64,000 nucleotides of DNA from Brachionus rotundiformis (GCA_016802295.1 JAESIW010000200.1:2139923-2203922), one strand, 5' to 3'. Shown: positions 1 to 11,435, numbered from the stretch's first letter. Translations and numbers: made by a program. Notes: a model not told the origin generated them from the letters alone.

Positions 1-296
1 GAATAAAAATATTTCTAAAATGTTATATACCCCAAAAATGTATGTATTTGAAAATTTAGAACTAGATATTTTTAATGAAAATTTAAAAAAATGAATTAGA
101 CTTTAAAAAAAAATTGCAGATAATTTTTGTACTTGGTGGTTAAATTAACAAAAAATTTGAATTTAAACAAAACTTCAAGACTTTTTTATTAAATTGATCT
201 GAATTTGAAAATTCATTACAAAAAAAAGTATAAAAAATTCTGATTTTAATCAAAAATTAAGCCATAAATTTCTTTTTTTTATAATTTTTTAATCGA
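1..296. other. AT-rich 3' flank of the CFAP97-like gene
   Basis: No coding frame with recognisable content is seen. The stretch lies just downstream of the minus-strand CFAP97-like gene and probably holds its 3' UTR and polyadenylation region. Confidence 0.5.
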
Positions 297-1628
297 TCAC
301 CATCTATTATTCCATTCTGGTCTACGTGAACAACTTAGTGTTCTATTTGAATAGTCAAGAGGAGTTTGACCACGATTCGATTTAGCACTTGATACCCTAC
401 TATTACAGATACTTGATTTTTGACTTCGTTTTGTAGATAGACCACTTTTGACCGAGCTTCTTGACAAATTTAAATCAGAAATTCCCATATTTTTCTCATA
501 ATCTTTTAGTTGATTATCTCTACGAACTTCTTTTGAAGATTTAACCGAGAGCAATCTTTTAAGTATAAGTTGATTTTCTTTTTCTATTCTTTGTTGCTCG
601 CGTTGACGATTTATGGCAGATGATGTGATTCTAACTGGTCGCTCAATGTTTCTACTTTTACCAATATTCTCTTTCAAAAAGTCACTGAACATTCGCCTTT
701 GCTGAGCCTCTATGCGCATTAATTCTCGGCCATAGGTCTTTTCGCTAAAGTCTACCGAATTGTTGTAATTATGCGAAAGATTAAAATTAACAGAATTAGG
801 TCTGGTATGGCTTTTTTGGTGCAAAGCATTGTAAAATGTTCTTCGACCTCGTGAAACTGGCTCATCTTCATCGAATTTTTCACTTAAAAATTTTTTCTTT
901 GTTTGTTTGGGACTCGGTATAGAGCTTACATCAGTCATGTCACTTGAATCTTGAGAATCAGGATCAAATAATTCACTCTGTTTGTTCAAATTGTTGGATC
1001 TATGACTACCAATTTTTGAATCAGATTCTGATTCAGAATCTGGCTTCTCAAAATAAGATTGCCGACTTGAAGCTCGTCGATTGTGTCTATCTTTGTCTAT
1101 TGGAGGTTTGCTGTCTATTTTAACTTGAATTGAAGAGCCTAATGTGGTAGAATCATTATTCAAATCAGAATAAGCTTTCTTTTCAGAGTTAACAGAAGAA
1201 TTTGACCGAGATCTTGATGATGATGATGATGATTTAAGAATTTGTCTCTTTCGATCTTGAGTTCTTGAGTTTCTAAATTTATCCAAGCTTTCATCACTCG
1301 ATTTGGCGCTCTTCTTAATAGTGGAATCAGATTCAGAGTCTGAATCAAGATCTTTCTCTGACAATCTAAGATTAGATTTTGGTCTTGATACTGGTCGAGT
1401 CTGATCTCTCTCATCTGATGAGCTATCGCTAGATGATGTTTTGTCTTTTTTGCGACTTGGTGAAAATGAGCTTAATCTTTTTTCTGTACTTTTTGGTCTA
1501 TTTGAGTGGCGTGAACTTGACAAGGAAGACGAAGAGGAATCTTTTCGAGTTGGAATTTTACCCACACTTTCTTTATCATCATCGTCACTCGAATTTACTG
1601 AAAAATTTTTTGATTTTCTTCTTGACAT
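297..1628 (-). CDS. Cfap97: CFAP97/Hemingway-domain ciliary protein
   Basis: A 443-residue protein in a single exon. Residues 1 to about 270 are low-complexity, rich in Ser, Asp, Lys and Arg, with repeated SDSESDS-like tracts. The only conserved block is at about 295-375. It contains RIEAQQRRMFSDF, then a stretch with AINRQREQQRIEKEN and a LLSVKSSKEVRRDNQLKDYE segment. This matches the Hmw/CFAP97 (KIAA1430) domain, in which a short basic helix follows a variable Ser-rich N-terminus. Family members are linked to cilia and sperm flagella, and Drosophila hemingway is needed for flagellar assembly. The start is the first in-frame ATG, at 1628. The C-terminus is again Ser/Arg-rich and unassigned. 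CFAP97 (long, acidic Ser N-terminus) fits better than the short CFAP97D proteins; the exact orthology is inferred. Confidence 0.78.
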   Translation of the reverse strand: MSRRKSKNFSVNSSDDDDKESVGKIPTRKDSSSSSLSSSRHSNRPKSTEKRLSSFSPSRKKDKTSSSDSSSDERDQTRPVSRPKSNLRLSEKDLDSDSESDSTIKKSAKSSDESLDKFRNSRTQDRKRQILKSSSSSSRSRSNSSVNSEKKAYSDLNNDSTTLGSSIQVKIDSKPPIDKDRHNRRASSRQSYFEKPDSESESDSKIGSHRSNNLNKQSELFDPDSQDSSDMTDVSSIPSPKQTKKKFLSEKFDEDEPVSRGRRTFYNALHQKSHTRPNSVNFNLSHNYNNSVDFSEKTYGRELMRIEAQQRRMFSDFLKENIGKSRNIERPVRITSSAINRQREQQRIEKENQLILKRLLSVKSSKEVRRDNQLKDYEKNMGISDLNLSRSSVKSGLSTKRSQKSSICNSRVSSAKSNRGQTPLDYSNRTLSCSRRPEWNNRW

Positions 1629-2660
1629 TGGTAGTGTTAACCAGACTCAGATCTAAAAAAATTTTAAATCAAATTTAGTATAATATTCAAAGCTATTAGG
1701 CTAAGAAAAAATTTATTTAATCGTTAATTTATGCATTAGACAAAATATGTGCTCAAATATAATTGCCATGGTTACTTCACAATATTTGGCATATACTTAA
1801 GATTTAAGGTATGAATTTAAACATTTATGAACGGTAGTTTGTAAATAAAAAAATATAAGACGCAAATTTTTTTAAATTTTTTATTTAATTTAAATAATAA
1901 ACTAAAGATAAAAAACTATTGAATTTAATTTTTAAGTTAAAGATAAATATTTTTACATTTTTAGTTATGAGTAATGATGGTAATGAAAATGGCTACTAAA
2001 ACCATCCTGACACAAAGCAATGGTTGACTCAGAAATTCTAGCCAGAATGTTGGAATGAGAAATAATAACTAACTAATAAAGTTTTATTTAATTCTAATTT
2101 AATTTTCACTTTATCTTGACTAAAAAAGTGATGTCTATATAAATTAAATTAAAAAAAGAATAATTCACTTGTTTTAAAGATTAATTATTAAATCATATTT
2201 AATTGAAATTATCCCTAGTGATTTGAAAAATTATTCAACTTTAATTTTTCAAATTTTTGAAATATAAAATAAAAAAATTAAAATAAACCAAAAAAATTTA
2301 GACCAAAAAAAATCAAGTATAAATAACTTTTTTAACTAAATGGCTAAAGCCACAAAGTGTCAATATTCGTTTAGTAAGTTTTTGAAAATTAAAAGCTTTT
2401 ATTTTAATAAATTTTTGTGAGTTTAAATAAAAAACATGGTCTCATGAACTCTGAAAATTAAAATTTTGTACATAATAAAATTAATATTAAATTTAAATTC
2501 TATTTTAAGTTCTAATTTATATTTAACCAAAAAACCTTAAAAAATTTAGAGGTTTATTGGCCAAAAACTGGAATAGGAAAAATAAATATTTAAAAAAAAT
2601 CAATCTTTAGTGCTTTGCTTTTTAATCACTTCACCAGTTTTTTTTCTATGAGCATTAGGT
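1629..2660. other. Intergenic, no gene seen
   Basis: AT-rich spacer between the 5' end of the CFAP97-like gene and the 3' end of the NDFIP gene, both on the minus strand. I see no conserved coding block, RNA gene or repeat. It should contain the CFAP97 promoter. Confidence 0.5.
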
Positions 2661-3588
2661 TTATTCCATTATTGTAATCCATCTGTTTCTTTGATCAACA
2701 TTTAGCTCACTTCTTGGTCTATATTTTAAAGTCATGTAATTTATCAATCCTCGGAAAAATAAATAAAATCCTAAAAAAACTTTTTATTTTGATTTAAAAA
2801 AGTAAAATAAAATTTACCTAAAAATATGAATAGCCATACGAATAATTTCTGCTGGAAATCATTCATGTTTACCATCCAGTCTTGATACTTGATAATATTT
2901 TAGTTTTTTTGTCTAATTATTTAAATTCTTTTAAGTCAATTACCCTAAAAATAGTAACCCATTTTGCCATTGAAAGACCAAATCCACTCAGAGCACCATA
3001 TTTTCCAGCTGCATTGGGTATCAAACAAATAGAAGCAAAAAATCCAACCCAATTGAAGAAAAATGCGATCATAAATGCACTTAAAAACATACACTCGCTT
3101 CCTACATCTTGATCATAGTTGTTTAATTCACTTTCAGCAAAAGCTCTTAACTAAAAAAATAATTTAAATAGAATAATCAAGTTAGATTTTGATCTAAAAT
3201 TACATCAAAATTATCAACAACAGGAAAACGAGTTTCGGTTGAACCAGAATTGGTATTTGAAAAGTATCCAGGTGGTAATTCATTTGTTTGAGCTTCAGAA
3301 TTTTTGATTCTTAGGGCCTCTGTGTAAGATGGTAATTCAGATAAAGGAGGCATATTTTCATCTGGTTGGGGCATTATAGTTAAATTAACATCTTGAATTT
3401 GTTCACCATTTTGGCTCAAGTCTACTTCAGTAAGAATTTCAGCATTATTAGCGTTAGATCCTGATTGCACCAAGTTGACTTGCAAAGCCGGACTCAAATC
3501 TTCACTCGGTAGCTAAATAAACATTTAAGTCATATGTTTTATTAATCATAAATTGGAATCTTACGAGTTGGTATCTAGACCTAGACAT
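2661..3588 (-). CDS. Ndfip: NDFIP1/2-type NEDD4-family-interacting membrane protein
   Basis: Five exons at 3565-3588, 3204-3512, 2944-3150, 2818-2887 and 2661-2770 join in frame (GT..AG) to give 239 residues. The first exon codes only for MSRSRYQL. The cytoplasmic N-terminal part carries an LPSY motif (LPSYTEALR) and a PPGYF motif, the PY elements by which NDFIP proteins bind WW domains of NEDD4-family ubiquitin ligases. Three hydrophobic segments follow. The first includes MIAFFFNWVGFFASIC, the second GKYGALSGFGLSMAKW and the third, split across exons 4 and 5, FVWLFIFL then YLFFRG. This three-pass order matches NDFIP1/2. Family members sit in Golgi, endosomal and vesicle membranes and recruit or activate HECT ligases. 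Vertebrate proteins usually have three PY-type motifs; I find two. Confidence 0.88.
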
Positions 3589-4635
3589 TTTTCAAACAGA
3601 ACTTTTCTAGATAGTCTAAAATTACTGGAAATTTTATTTTATTTGTTTTATGCAATTTATCTGGCGGATTAGTAATAAATTGTAAATAAATTGACCAAAT
3701 TTTTTTTTCAATTAAAAGAAAAAATAAAGAAAAAAAGAGAAATTTATGAAAAATTATGAAATTATGAAACTAAAATAGAGACTTATAACCATACTTGCAA
3801 TTATAAAATGATTATACTATTGCAAATTATGATAAAAAATTAATATTAAATTATTTTGATATTTATGTTTGAATTTTTAAAACAATATCTTGCATTTAAT
3901 ATTAAAAAAACTCTGAAGAATGCAAACAAAAAGATAATTCAGTTTTATTCAATTATTTATAGACTCCCTTGATTCAAATGTTTAAATAAATGGTTAAATA
4001 AATTGTTAATTAATAAATAAATTTTAATCTTTTTTAGCATGAATACCCTAGAAAAATATTTTTATAAAAATTAATATTATATTTAAATTTAAATTATTCT
4101 AAGATTTTTTCAAATTTAATAATTAACTGAAAACGAAATAATAATATAAATTCATTTTAGACAAGAAAAATACTCAAAATATAAAAGAATTTTATTCTAT
4201 TATTCAATTTTAATGTTTTCTTAAATGATTAATAATATAATCCAGATAAACCATCGTGTCCTAGTGGTTGGATAATTAACATCAGTCCTTAAATTCAGAT
4301 GGGATGTAATTTTCGCTTAGAAGGTTCATAATTTAAAAGATAGGCCGAAGATAAGATTTTTAGCCTGAATATTTTGACATTTACACTTATCCAATTATCA
4401 AAGATTTTGTTTCGGATAAACACCGTCGCAATAAAATCTTAATTTTTCACAGAGACCATTTGCAAAAGCAATTTCAATTTAGGAAAATTATTCTCACTCA
4501 TCGCTGATGGTATAAATATCCTAATTTTTTTTACGTAATTCAAAATTATAAAATTACTATCAGCATTTTTCATTGATCAATTAACTGAAAAAATTTTGGC
4601 CATTATAAATTAAAATTTTTTCTCCTATTTTTAAA
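3589..4635. other. Intergenic between divergent genes
   Basis: Spacer between the 5' ends of the NDFIP gene (-) and the Ras-association-like gene (+), so it should hold both promoters. The only structured sequence noticed is a possible tRNA-related relic near 4255-4335, listed separately. Confidence 0.5.
4255..4335 (+). repeat. Possible tRNA-related SINE relic
   Basis: The segment contains TCCTAGTGGTTGGATA, which resembles a polymerase III A box, followed about 60 bases later by AAGGTTCATAAT, a poor match to the B-box consensus GGTTCRANNCC. I could not fold a convincing cloverleaf, so it is not called a tRNA. A decayed tRNA-derived SINE or chance are the remaining options. Confidence 0.2.
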
Positions 4636-5190
4636 ATGAATATCTTAAACAAAATCTTAAAGCAATCCATCAAATGCCAAGTAAAAATTGGAAGCAATTA
4701 CATCACAATTAATGTAGACAAACAAACTCTTTGTCATGATTTCTTACTAAAGTGTCTATCAAGGTGTAAAATGGCTAATTGCAAATTACACAGAAGCTAC
4801 TCATTAATCGAAAGATGTAATGGAATTGAAAGATTTGTTCGTGAAAATGAAAATATTTTCGAATTAGTTCAAAATTTTCAAAAAGATAAAATACCATTTG
4901 AGCTAGTTATAAAAAAAATTGTAAAATCAAAAAAAATGCTGATAACAATAAAAAAAAACAAAAAGTATTTACACAAGGTATACAAAAAGCTCAATCGCCA
5001 AGCCATGTTCAAAACACATCGAGACGATTCCCATTTTTATGAAGATATTATAGATATACCAAATACACATGATTACTTATCAGATCCAAACCAAAATACA
5101 AAACGAGTTGTATATAGTTTGAGAACAATACAAAATATAAGGAAAAAATTGCAAAGCAAAAAAAAATTTGATCAAGAATTTATTTTATAA
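4636..5190 (+). CDS. Small protein with a RASSF-like Ras-association (ubiquitin-fold) domain
   Basis: A 184-residue single-exon protein. Residues 13-95 read like the N-terminal RA domain of RASSF7-10: a first strand pair (CQVKIGSNYITINV), a Cys-rich helix region, then YSLIERCNGIERFVREN and a final strand FELVIKK. The phrase ‘YSLIER.NGIER...ENENI’ is the most diagnostic part. The remainder (about 96-184) is basic and Lys-rich with no recognised domain, and much shorter than the coiled-coil tail of full N-terminal RASSF proteins. A role in Ras-family GTPase binding is family knowledge only. The domain call rests on a short motif and the protein could be a diverged or truncated member. The upstream region carries an in-frame ATG directly preceded by an AT-rich leader. 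Confidence 0.5.
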   Translation: MNILNKILKQSIKCQVKIGSNYITINVDKQTLCHDFLLKCLSRCKMANCKLHRSYSLIERCNGIERFVRENENIFELVQNFQKDKIPFELVIKKIVKSKKMLITIKKNKKYLHKVYKKLNRQAMFKTHRDDSHFYEDIIDIPNTHDYLSDPNQNTKRVVYSLRTIQNIRKKLQSKKKFDQEFIL

Positions 5191-6741
5191 AATTGAATTA
5201 ATAATTTAAACAACTATTTTAGTATTCTCAATTGTATCAATATTTTTTGTTAATTTATTTTTTTGCAATCTAATAAAATATTAAGTTAAATATAACATTT
5301 TAATTAATTTTACTAGACTCACTTCAATCTATCATTTCATTTTAATTTGAAATAATTTTTAAAAAAATTACTTAATAATTTGATTTTATTTTCTCTTGAT
5401 CTTTCAATAGATCAAATTTAAGCTTGAATATTTTAATTTAAAATATTAGCAAAATATTGTTACCTCCTATATCATTCGTTTAAAATAATATTCATATGAA
5501 AATGGCATTTTTCCAATCTAATATTTAAGAAGGTTAAGTTTTTTATTTGATAATGAAGGGAAAATAATAATTAAATATGTGGGTTAATTTGATCAAATTA
5601 TTTCAAAGATCATGTTTACGATCTTAAAGACAAAAAATTCTCTAAGAAATTAATTCTTCAATTGTACTAGAAATTTCACATTGAACGTAAACTTATTTTG
5701 CATTCACAGATAAAATATCTAGTATCAAAACAATTAAATATTTGATTAAACAAATTTTGAATAGACAAATTCAATAATTTTTTATCACACCTTAATTAAT
5801 CTAGAAATATTTGCATTTTACCATTTTCATTTCAAACTAGTAAATATAGTGCTAAAGTGAGGGTTCCTCCTTTGGTTTAGTTAAAGTAAAGTTTAGCTTA
5901 AACCAAGTCAATTCATTATTGTACAAATTAGTTTCTTTTAGGTGGACCCTTGTAAAAAATTCAAATACAAGTTTTATTTAAACATCTTATCAAAATATTT
6001 ATTTTAAATGAAAATATTAATTGTTGGGCTAAAATTTTACGACAAATGAGAAACACTTTAATTAAGATTTACGATAGTTTGCTCTAATTTCACTCTATGA
6101 TGATCATGTCATATAATCTATAATGATTATTTAATCGAAATAAGTACAAGTAAATAATCATCATTTAAAAATATCTTAGAAAGCTCATTAGGGACATAGT
6201 CTCTATTTGTTTTTCATTTTTTTCTAACTTAAAATAAAAATTTGAATTTTACCACGAATTGGAAAATTTAAGAAAAATCATGGATGACCACAAGCAAATA
6301 AAATTTGCTCGAATAAAAACCTCGCAATTTTTTGAAAATAAATCTTTATTTAAAATAAAAAACATTTTCCTAAGTTAAATCGAATTACAATAGCTTGTTC
6401 CTTATAATCAAAATAAACGCGATTATTTTAAATTTTATTTTCTTTAAGGTCTTCGAAACAAAATTTTTTAATAAATATAATCGAGTTCCAAATTTTAATT
6501 TTAAAAATATAAATACAAAATTTTTTTTTCGTTTTCAATTTTCTGAATAAAAAAGACTGTTTATTTTTTTATATTTTTTATATTAAAAATGCCTATTTAT
6601 TTTCTTTGTCAAAATACACAAATTATTTTTATCTGTCGGCGTTAAAGCCTATATATTTTATTCCTCACATAAACAAGACTTAATTTTAATGGTATATTTA
6701 ATCTCATTTAATTTTATAAAGTGATTTAGACAAATTTTAGA
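5191..6741. other. Intergenic, no gene seen
   Basis: AT-rich spacer between two plus-strand genes. A weak imperfect inverted repeat (around 5863-5957, AGGGTTCCTCCT against AGGTGGACCCTT) is the only structure noticed. It is too poor to call an element. Confidence 0.45.
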
Positions 6742-8274
6742 ATGACTTGTAGAATTTATCTAATTTTTTTACTTATTAATTTAATAAATTGTAATCGTGA
6801 AATAAATAAAATTTTAGTCAATGACCTGAATATAATAGCGACAAAATTAGACGAAATACCGGAAACAAATTTAAATTTAAAACTCTTTTTGGTATCTCAG
6901 GAATGTAGTAATGCTCGTTTAAAATGGATAATACATAGCCCTGTGTCCAGATCGCATCATCAAACGAAGCCAAAACAAGACATTGAAACTAAAATTTTTG
7001 GCTTTCAAGTTGTCGTTCGGGAATACTTGGAGAGACAGGGAAGATTGGCACAAGATGGACATAGTTCAGAGGAAGCTTTAATGAAAAAAAAAGACAAAAC
7101 CTTGAAGGTTTATAGCTCTAAATTTATCGATTCTCGCCAGAATAAGTTCAAATTGGTGAATTTGCTTCGAAAAGACAAAGCTTCCTATTTAATCTGCTTG
7201 ATAATATACATGGATGTAACTGAGACTGTAGCATTTGAGAAACAGTGTCTTAGCTTTAGTTTACCAGTTATTTCGGACGATTTAAAATGCCAAAATGGCC
7301 AAGACGATTTGAAAAAATCTTCTGATAAAAAAAAATCATTTGGCAAAAAATTAGTTACACCAATGACAAAATCAATGTCAAGTAATCCTAATATTTTAAA
7401 TGTCGAAAGCAACAACATTTCCCAAAGTTCGGTATTTTTAAACCAAACATTTCTTAATTCAATGGAAAAATTGAAAAAAAATTCCCAAATTTTTCTTCAA
7501 CACAATTGTGAACATACATCAACTTGTCGGCATTATTCCAATTTGGTCATTGCTTTTGTAATCTGTGGAGTTTTATTAGGAACAAATATTTTTATGTTTA
7601 CAATAATCATCATTCAGAATACAATTAAACTAGGTTTTCTCAAGCATAAGCTTAATTTGATTAAGGAAAATCCTAAGCTTTTTCAAGCTTCTAATTTCGA
7701 TCCAAATGATCGAACTTTTATGAGTTTTTATGATAATAAGTACAAGTTTTCCAGCTTTAAAACAGCTCTGTGCCTTTCATGGTCAGATTTTGTGCGCCTA
7801 ATTTGCTGTGGCGTGTTTAGGAAACGATTTAACTTTGACTCAGATAAAAGCAAAGTAGATAGACTGAAGAATATAGAAAATTTTGGAATTCAAAATGAGC
7901 CAATATATGACTCAGATCTTAACCAAAGTTGCATGACAATAACAAGACCTGGATATATTTTGCAAGTGCCCAATTCTTCGTCCTCGGAAAGCTCAAGTGA
8001 CATATCGACACCGTTTAATAAAGAAAAAATTCCTCACCATAAGTATAAAAAATCCGAAAAACAGAATTCCAAAAAATTTAACTCCAACATTGAAGATAAG
8101 AAGTTGAAGAGAAATAATTTTCTGCAAAATAAATATGTTTATGAAGAGAGAGATGCAGGTTTGTTCAATCAGGCCTATGCAGTTCCGGAATTTAGACAAA
8201 CCGAAGATATAAAAAATCAATTAACTTGCCATCAGAACAATGTTTATGGGCATCAAATTAGTTCGGCTTTTTAA
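6742..8274 (+). CDS. Orphan single-pass membrane protein with Fn3-like ectodomain
   Basis: A 510-residue intronless frame. Residues 1-17 are a signal peptide (hydrophobic core IYLIFLLINLINC). Residues about 50-165 have the alternating pattern of an Fn3-type beta sandwich: LKLFLVSQEC, LKWIIHSP, FGFQVVVREYLE, NKFKLVNLLRK and ASYLICLIIYMDV. A Ser/Lys-rich stalk follows, with possible N-glycosylation sites. One long transmembrane segment spans about 267-295 (LVIAFVICGVLLG then IFMFTIIII). The cytoplasmic part of about 215 residues has Ser clusters (SSSSESSSD) and Tyr residues that could be phosphorylated. The topology is that of a type I receptor or adhesion protein. I do not recognise the family, and ‘Fn3-like’ is an inference from strand pattern. 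It lies tail-to-tail with Rab30. Confidence 0.7.
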   Translation: MTCRIYLIFLLINLINCNREINKILVNDLNIIATKLDEIPETNLNLKLFLVSQECSNARLKWIIHSPVSRSHHQTKPKQDIETKIFGFQVVVREYLERQGRLAQDGHSSEEALMKKKDKTLKVYSSKFIDSRQNKFKLVNLLRKDKASYLICLIIYMDVTETVAFEKQCLSFSLPVISDDLKCQNGQDDLKKSSDKKKSFGKKLVTPMTKSMSSNPNILNVESNNISQSSVFLNQTFLNSMEKLKKNSQIFLQHNCEHTSTCRHYSNLVIAFVICGVLLGTNIFMFTIIIIQNTIKLGFLKHKLNLIKENPKLFQASNFDPNDRTFMSFYDNKYKFSSFKTALCLSWSDFVRLICCGVFRKRFNFDSDKSKVDRLKNIENFGIQNEPIYDSDLNQSCMTITRPGYILQVPNSSSSESSSDISTPFNKEKIPHHKYKKSEKQNSKKFNSNIEDKKLKRNNFLQNKYVYEERDAGLFNQAYAVPEFRQTEDIKNQLTCHQNNVYGHQISSAF

Positions 8275-8816
8275 AATTTATTTATAAAAGCTTTATATTT
8301 TAATTGAGAGATACTTTTAGCGGGTTTTCAGTGCAATATAAATTTTGGATTTAATCAACCAATTTTTATTAAGCTTAAAATAAAAGCTTTGGCTATTAAG
8401 TAAAATTGAGAGTAATTTTTATGATCTAGAAAGAGATTTTTTCTTGCTTTAAAATTGTAAAATAAATTGTAAATTTTTTTTATTTATATTTTTCAAATAA
8501 AAATAAAAAATAATATTTGTTTATTTTGCTATAACCAAGTCGACCATTTGGTTTAAGAAACGAAAAATACAACTGTATTCATTTTGTTTTCATTTTTCTA
8601 ATTTCATATAAAAAAAAACATTTTTTACTCAAAATTTTTGTTTTTGAAATTGATTTTTTTATTTAACCATTTGATATTAATTAAATAATTGAAAAAAAGA
8701 TAGTTTTAAAAAATTAATTTTTTTATTTACATAATTGGAGACTTGAAATTTTGAATAATAAAAATATAAAACTTTTACTTCAAAAAAATTAAAATTTTCG
8801 AATGAAAAAAATCTAT
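8275..8816. other. Short gap between convergent genes
   Basis: Contains the 3' UTRs of the orphan membrane protein (+) and of Rab30 (-). AATAAA-type hexamers occur repeatedly but the base composition makes them uninformative. Confidence 0.5.
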
Positions 8817-9629
8817 TTAACAGCAATTGAACATTTTGGATGAATTTACATCATTCGTTAGTATCTTGGTATCGTTTTTACGGCTATCGAAAATCTCGTT
8901 TGCTTGCTTAAGCAATGTTTTAGTTAAGTCTGTAAATATTTGCTCCACATTTGCACTCTCTTTTGCCGATGTTTCAATAAACTTCATATTATGCTTTTCA
9001 GCAAATAATTCTCCAATGTGATATGGAATCTCCCTACTATCTGCCAAATCGCTTTTATTACCTAGAGAAAAAATTTTGAATAAAATGACACCATTATTTT
9101 GATTGATAAGTTTTCATACCTACTAAGATTAATGCAACACGGTCATTTATATGTTGCCTTAATTCTCTTAACCATTCTGGCAATCGGTCGAAAGATGGTT
9201 GATTACTGATATCGTATACTATTATAATCGCATTCGCGCTTCTATAATAAGATTGTGTTATGGTTCGAAATCGCTCTTGACCGGCTTCAATTACAAAAAT
9301 AGCTAATAAGTTTTCATTGGAAAAAAAATTTGTTACCAGTATCCCAGATTTGAAGCTAAAATAAATTATATTTAATTTACTGAAGTTGTTGATATAGTTA
9401 ATTTACCTTTATTCGTTCACCATTTATTTCCATATTTTTTATCATAAAATCAACTCCAATTGTGGCCGCTTGGCCTATTGGATAAACTCCTTGGCAAAAT
9501 CTGCGCACCAAGCATGTTTTACCTGGTCAAAAATTTATATAAATTAAATTTAAATTGAAAATGAGCTTATTTACCCACTCCCGCTTCTCCAATCAACACA
9601 ACTTTAAATAAAAATTTATAATCATCCAT
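8817..9629 (-). CDS. Rab30: Rab30-type small GTPase
   Basis: Five exons (9575-9629, 9407-9522, 9337-9355, 9120-9284, 8817-9061) join in frame to 199 residues. All Rab GTP-binding motifs are present: P-loop GEAGVGKT (split by intron 1), switch I with ATIGVDFMIK, WDTAGQE (split between exons 3 and 4), GNKSD and ETSAKE. The protein ends in CC, the geranylgeranylation signal. The match to Rab30 rather than Rab1 or Rab8 rests on LVRRFCQGVYPIGQAATIG, the RSANAIIIVYDIS stretch and LPEWLREL. Rab30 acts on Golgi membranes. Exon 3 is only 19 bases and codes for LQIWDT plus one base. Starts at the first ATG (MDDYKFLF); the family usually has a few more N-terminal residues. Confidence 0.93.
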
Positions 9630-11435
9630 TTATTTTAATCAAGTCTATAAAAACTAATGAAAAAAATTAGTAATTAAGCTCATTAAAAAATATTGATGAC
9701 TAAGCGTTATGGCTGGGTCAAATGAGAAAAGGCTATTTTCTTATTGAAATGAGAAATATTTTTTTAAATACGTGAGGAAGTCCTATTAAAAAGATAATTG
9801 TTTGCCCGGATTAAATTAGAATAAAAAAAATCATTTAATATTTGATTTTATCCTAATTTTAATTTGCAATTTAAATATGATGATTTGATTAAAATGAAAT
9901 ATATGACAGCAAAATACGGACACGTTTGCTTCATTTTTGCCAGTAATTTGCTCATTGAATGAGTCATTTGCCAGGGTAACTTGGTAATTTGTCTCGATAA
10001 CGATTCATCATCATAATTTACTAACATATTAATTTCAAGCTTAATTTAGAATTTAATTTTCAGAAAAAATCTCTCCAAAAAGGCTCTCTAAATTTAAATA
10101 AATCTCAAAATATTGTATTTAATAAATTTATTATGATTATGATAAAACGACAAGTTTTAAACAAAAACAATTTAAAGATTTATTTCTCAATAGTTATACG
10201 TAACTTGGATGGGACCTAATTTAAAAACACCTTTTTATTCAAACTTAAGAAAAAAAACATATGATGTAAGAATTTTCTAAGCGTTCTCTTTTCAATTGCT
10301 TTGAGCTTTTTTTGAAATTAAAATGTCATCTTATTAATGAATAGAAAATTTAAATTTTTTTAAACATAAAAAATGTTGACTTTCTAAAGGTACAAGCGAT
10401 TAACAATATTAAAATTTTAGTTTAAATAGTATAGAATTACGATTAGATTTAAAATGGATAGACCTATGGACTCGGATTTTTTCATCCAAGCTAAATAAAA
10501 ATCAATAGATTAATAAACAATTTTCAGAGGTAAAATTATATGAGATTTTTTCTAATTTTTTCTGTCCGATAAGGAAAATTTGCAAAAAATTACCAAATTT
10601 ATTTCTCTTGCTAACAAAAGCTTTTAATCATAAGAAACAATTCTGAGTGAAAACCCATAAAAGTATAAAATATTTACTCTTTTCCTAATCAAAAAATTAG
10701 CCTTATTTTAAATCTCGGCTATAGAAAATAAATTTAATTAGAATACAACATTTTTCTTTTCAAAGTAATCCGATTGCTTTATCAAAAATTCTGTTTATCC
10801 TTTCCATAAGTATTTTTGTCAAAGGTTTTCTAAATCTAAACTTGGCTTGTCGCTGAATTATAGAAATAGCCCCAAAGCTAGTGGCAATTTTTGTCAAAAA
10901 TATATGTTAACCTGGAAAATTGAATAAATAAATTTTAAAAAATCGATTTTATTTTTCAGAATTTATTAGAATAATTAATAAATAATTAAATTGCTTCATA
11001 TTTTTAGGATCGGATTCTTTTATCATTAAATAAAAAAGTCCTATTAATGTAATAGATTTTAAATCTGATTAAACTGAATACTTATTAAGGCAAATCGAAA
11101 AGATGAGTGCTTACGAAGTATGTCTCGTAAAGCTTAGGTAAATATTTGATAGTGGTGCGTTATGTTAGCAATCTATGTATGTTTGAGAGCAAACGAACGC
11201 CTTAATTAAACATTCGACCCCAATACATCTTCTAAATTATTCAAGACTAATTTGATATTTAGTTAGTTTCAGCTTTTTTTTTGCGTTTTGACTTAAATAT
11301 CATTCAACTTAGAATAATCAAAGTTTGATTACTTCCAGTCAAGAAGGAATTTATATAATTTGATTGTTCGAAAGGTCTTTCATATTAATAAATTTTTACC
11401 TAAATTATTAAAGCATTATATTTCCTTAAGTCATC
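9630..11435. other. Intergenic, no gene seen
   Basis: AT-rich spacer holding the Rab30 promoter region and ending at the LINE insertion. No conserved coding block or RNA gene was found on either strand. Confidence 0.5.

Noticed and set aside
2882..3112. 76-codon plus-strand frame
   Set aside because: It is the antisense of the NDFIP membrane exons, whose minus-strand translation is clearly conserved and properly spliced.
5863..5957. Imperfect inverted repeat resembling transposon ends (AGGGTTCCTCCT and AGGTGGACCCTT)
   Set aside because: Mismatched ends, only about 95 bp apart and no clear target duplication.
11100..11230. Possible tRNA suggested by CATTCGACCCC (reverse GGGGTCGAATG)
   Set aside because: No A box or cloverleaf could be placed on either strand at the right spacing.
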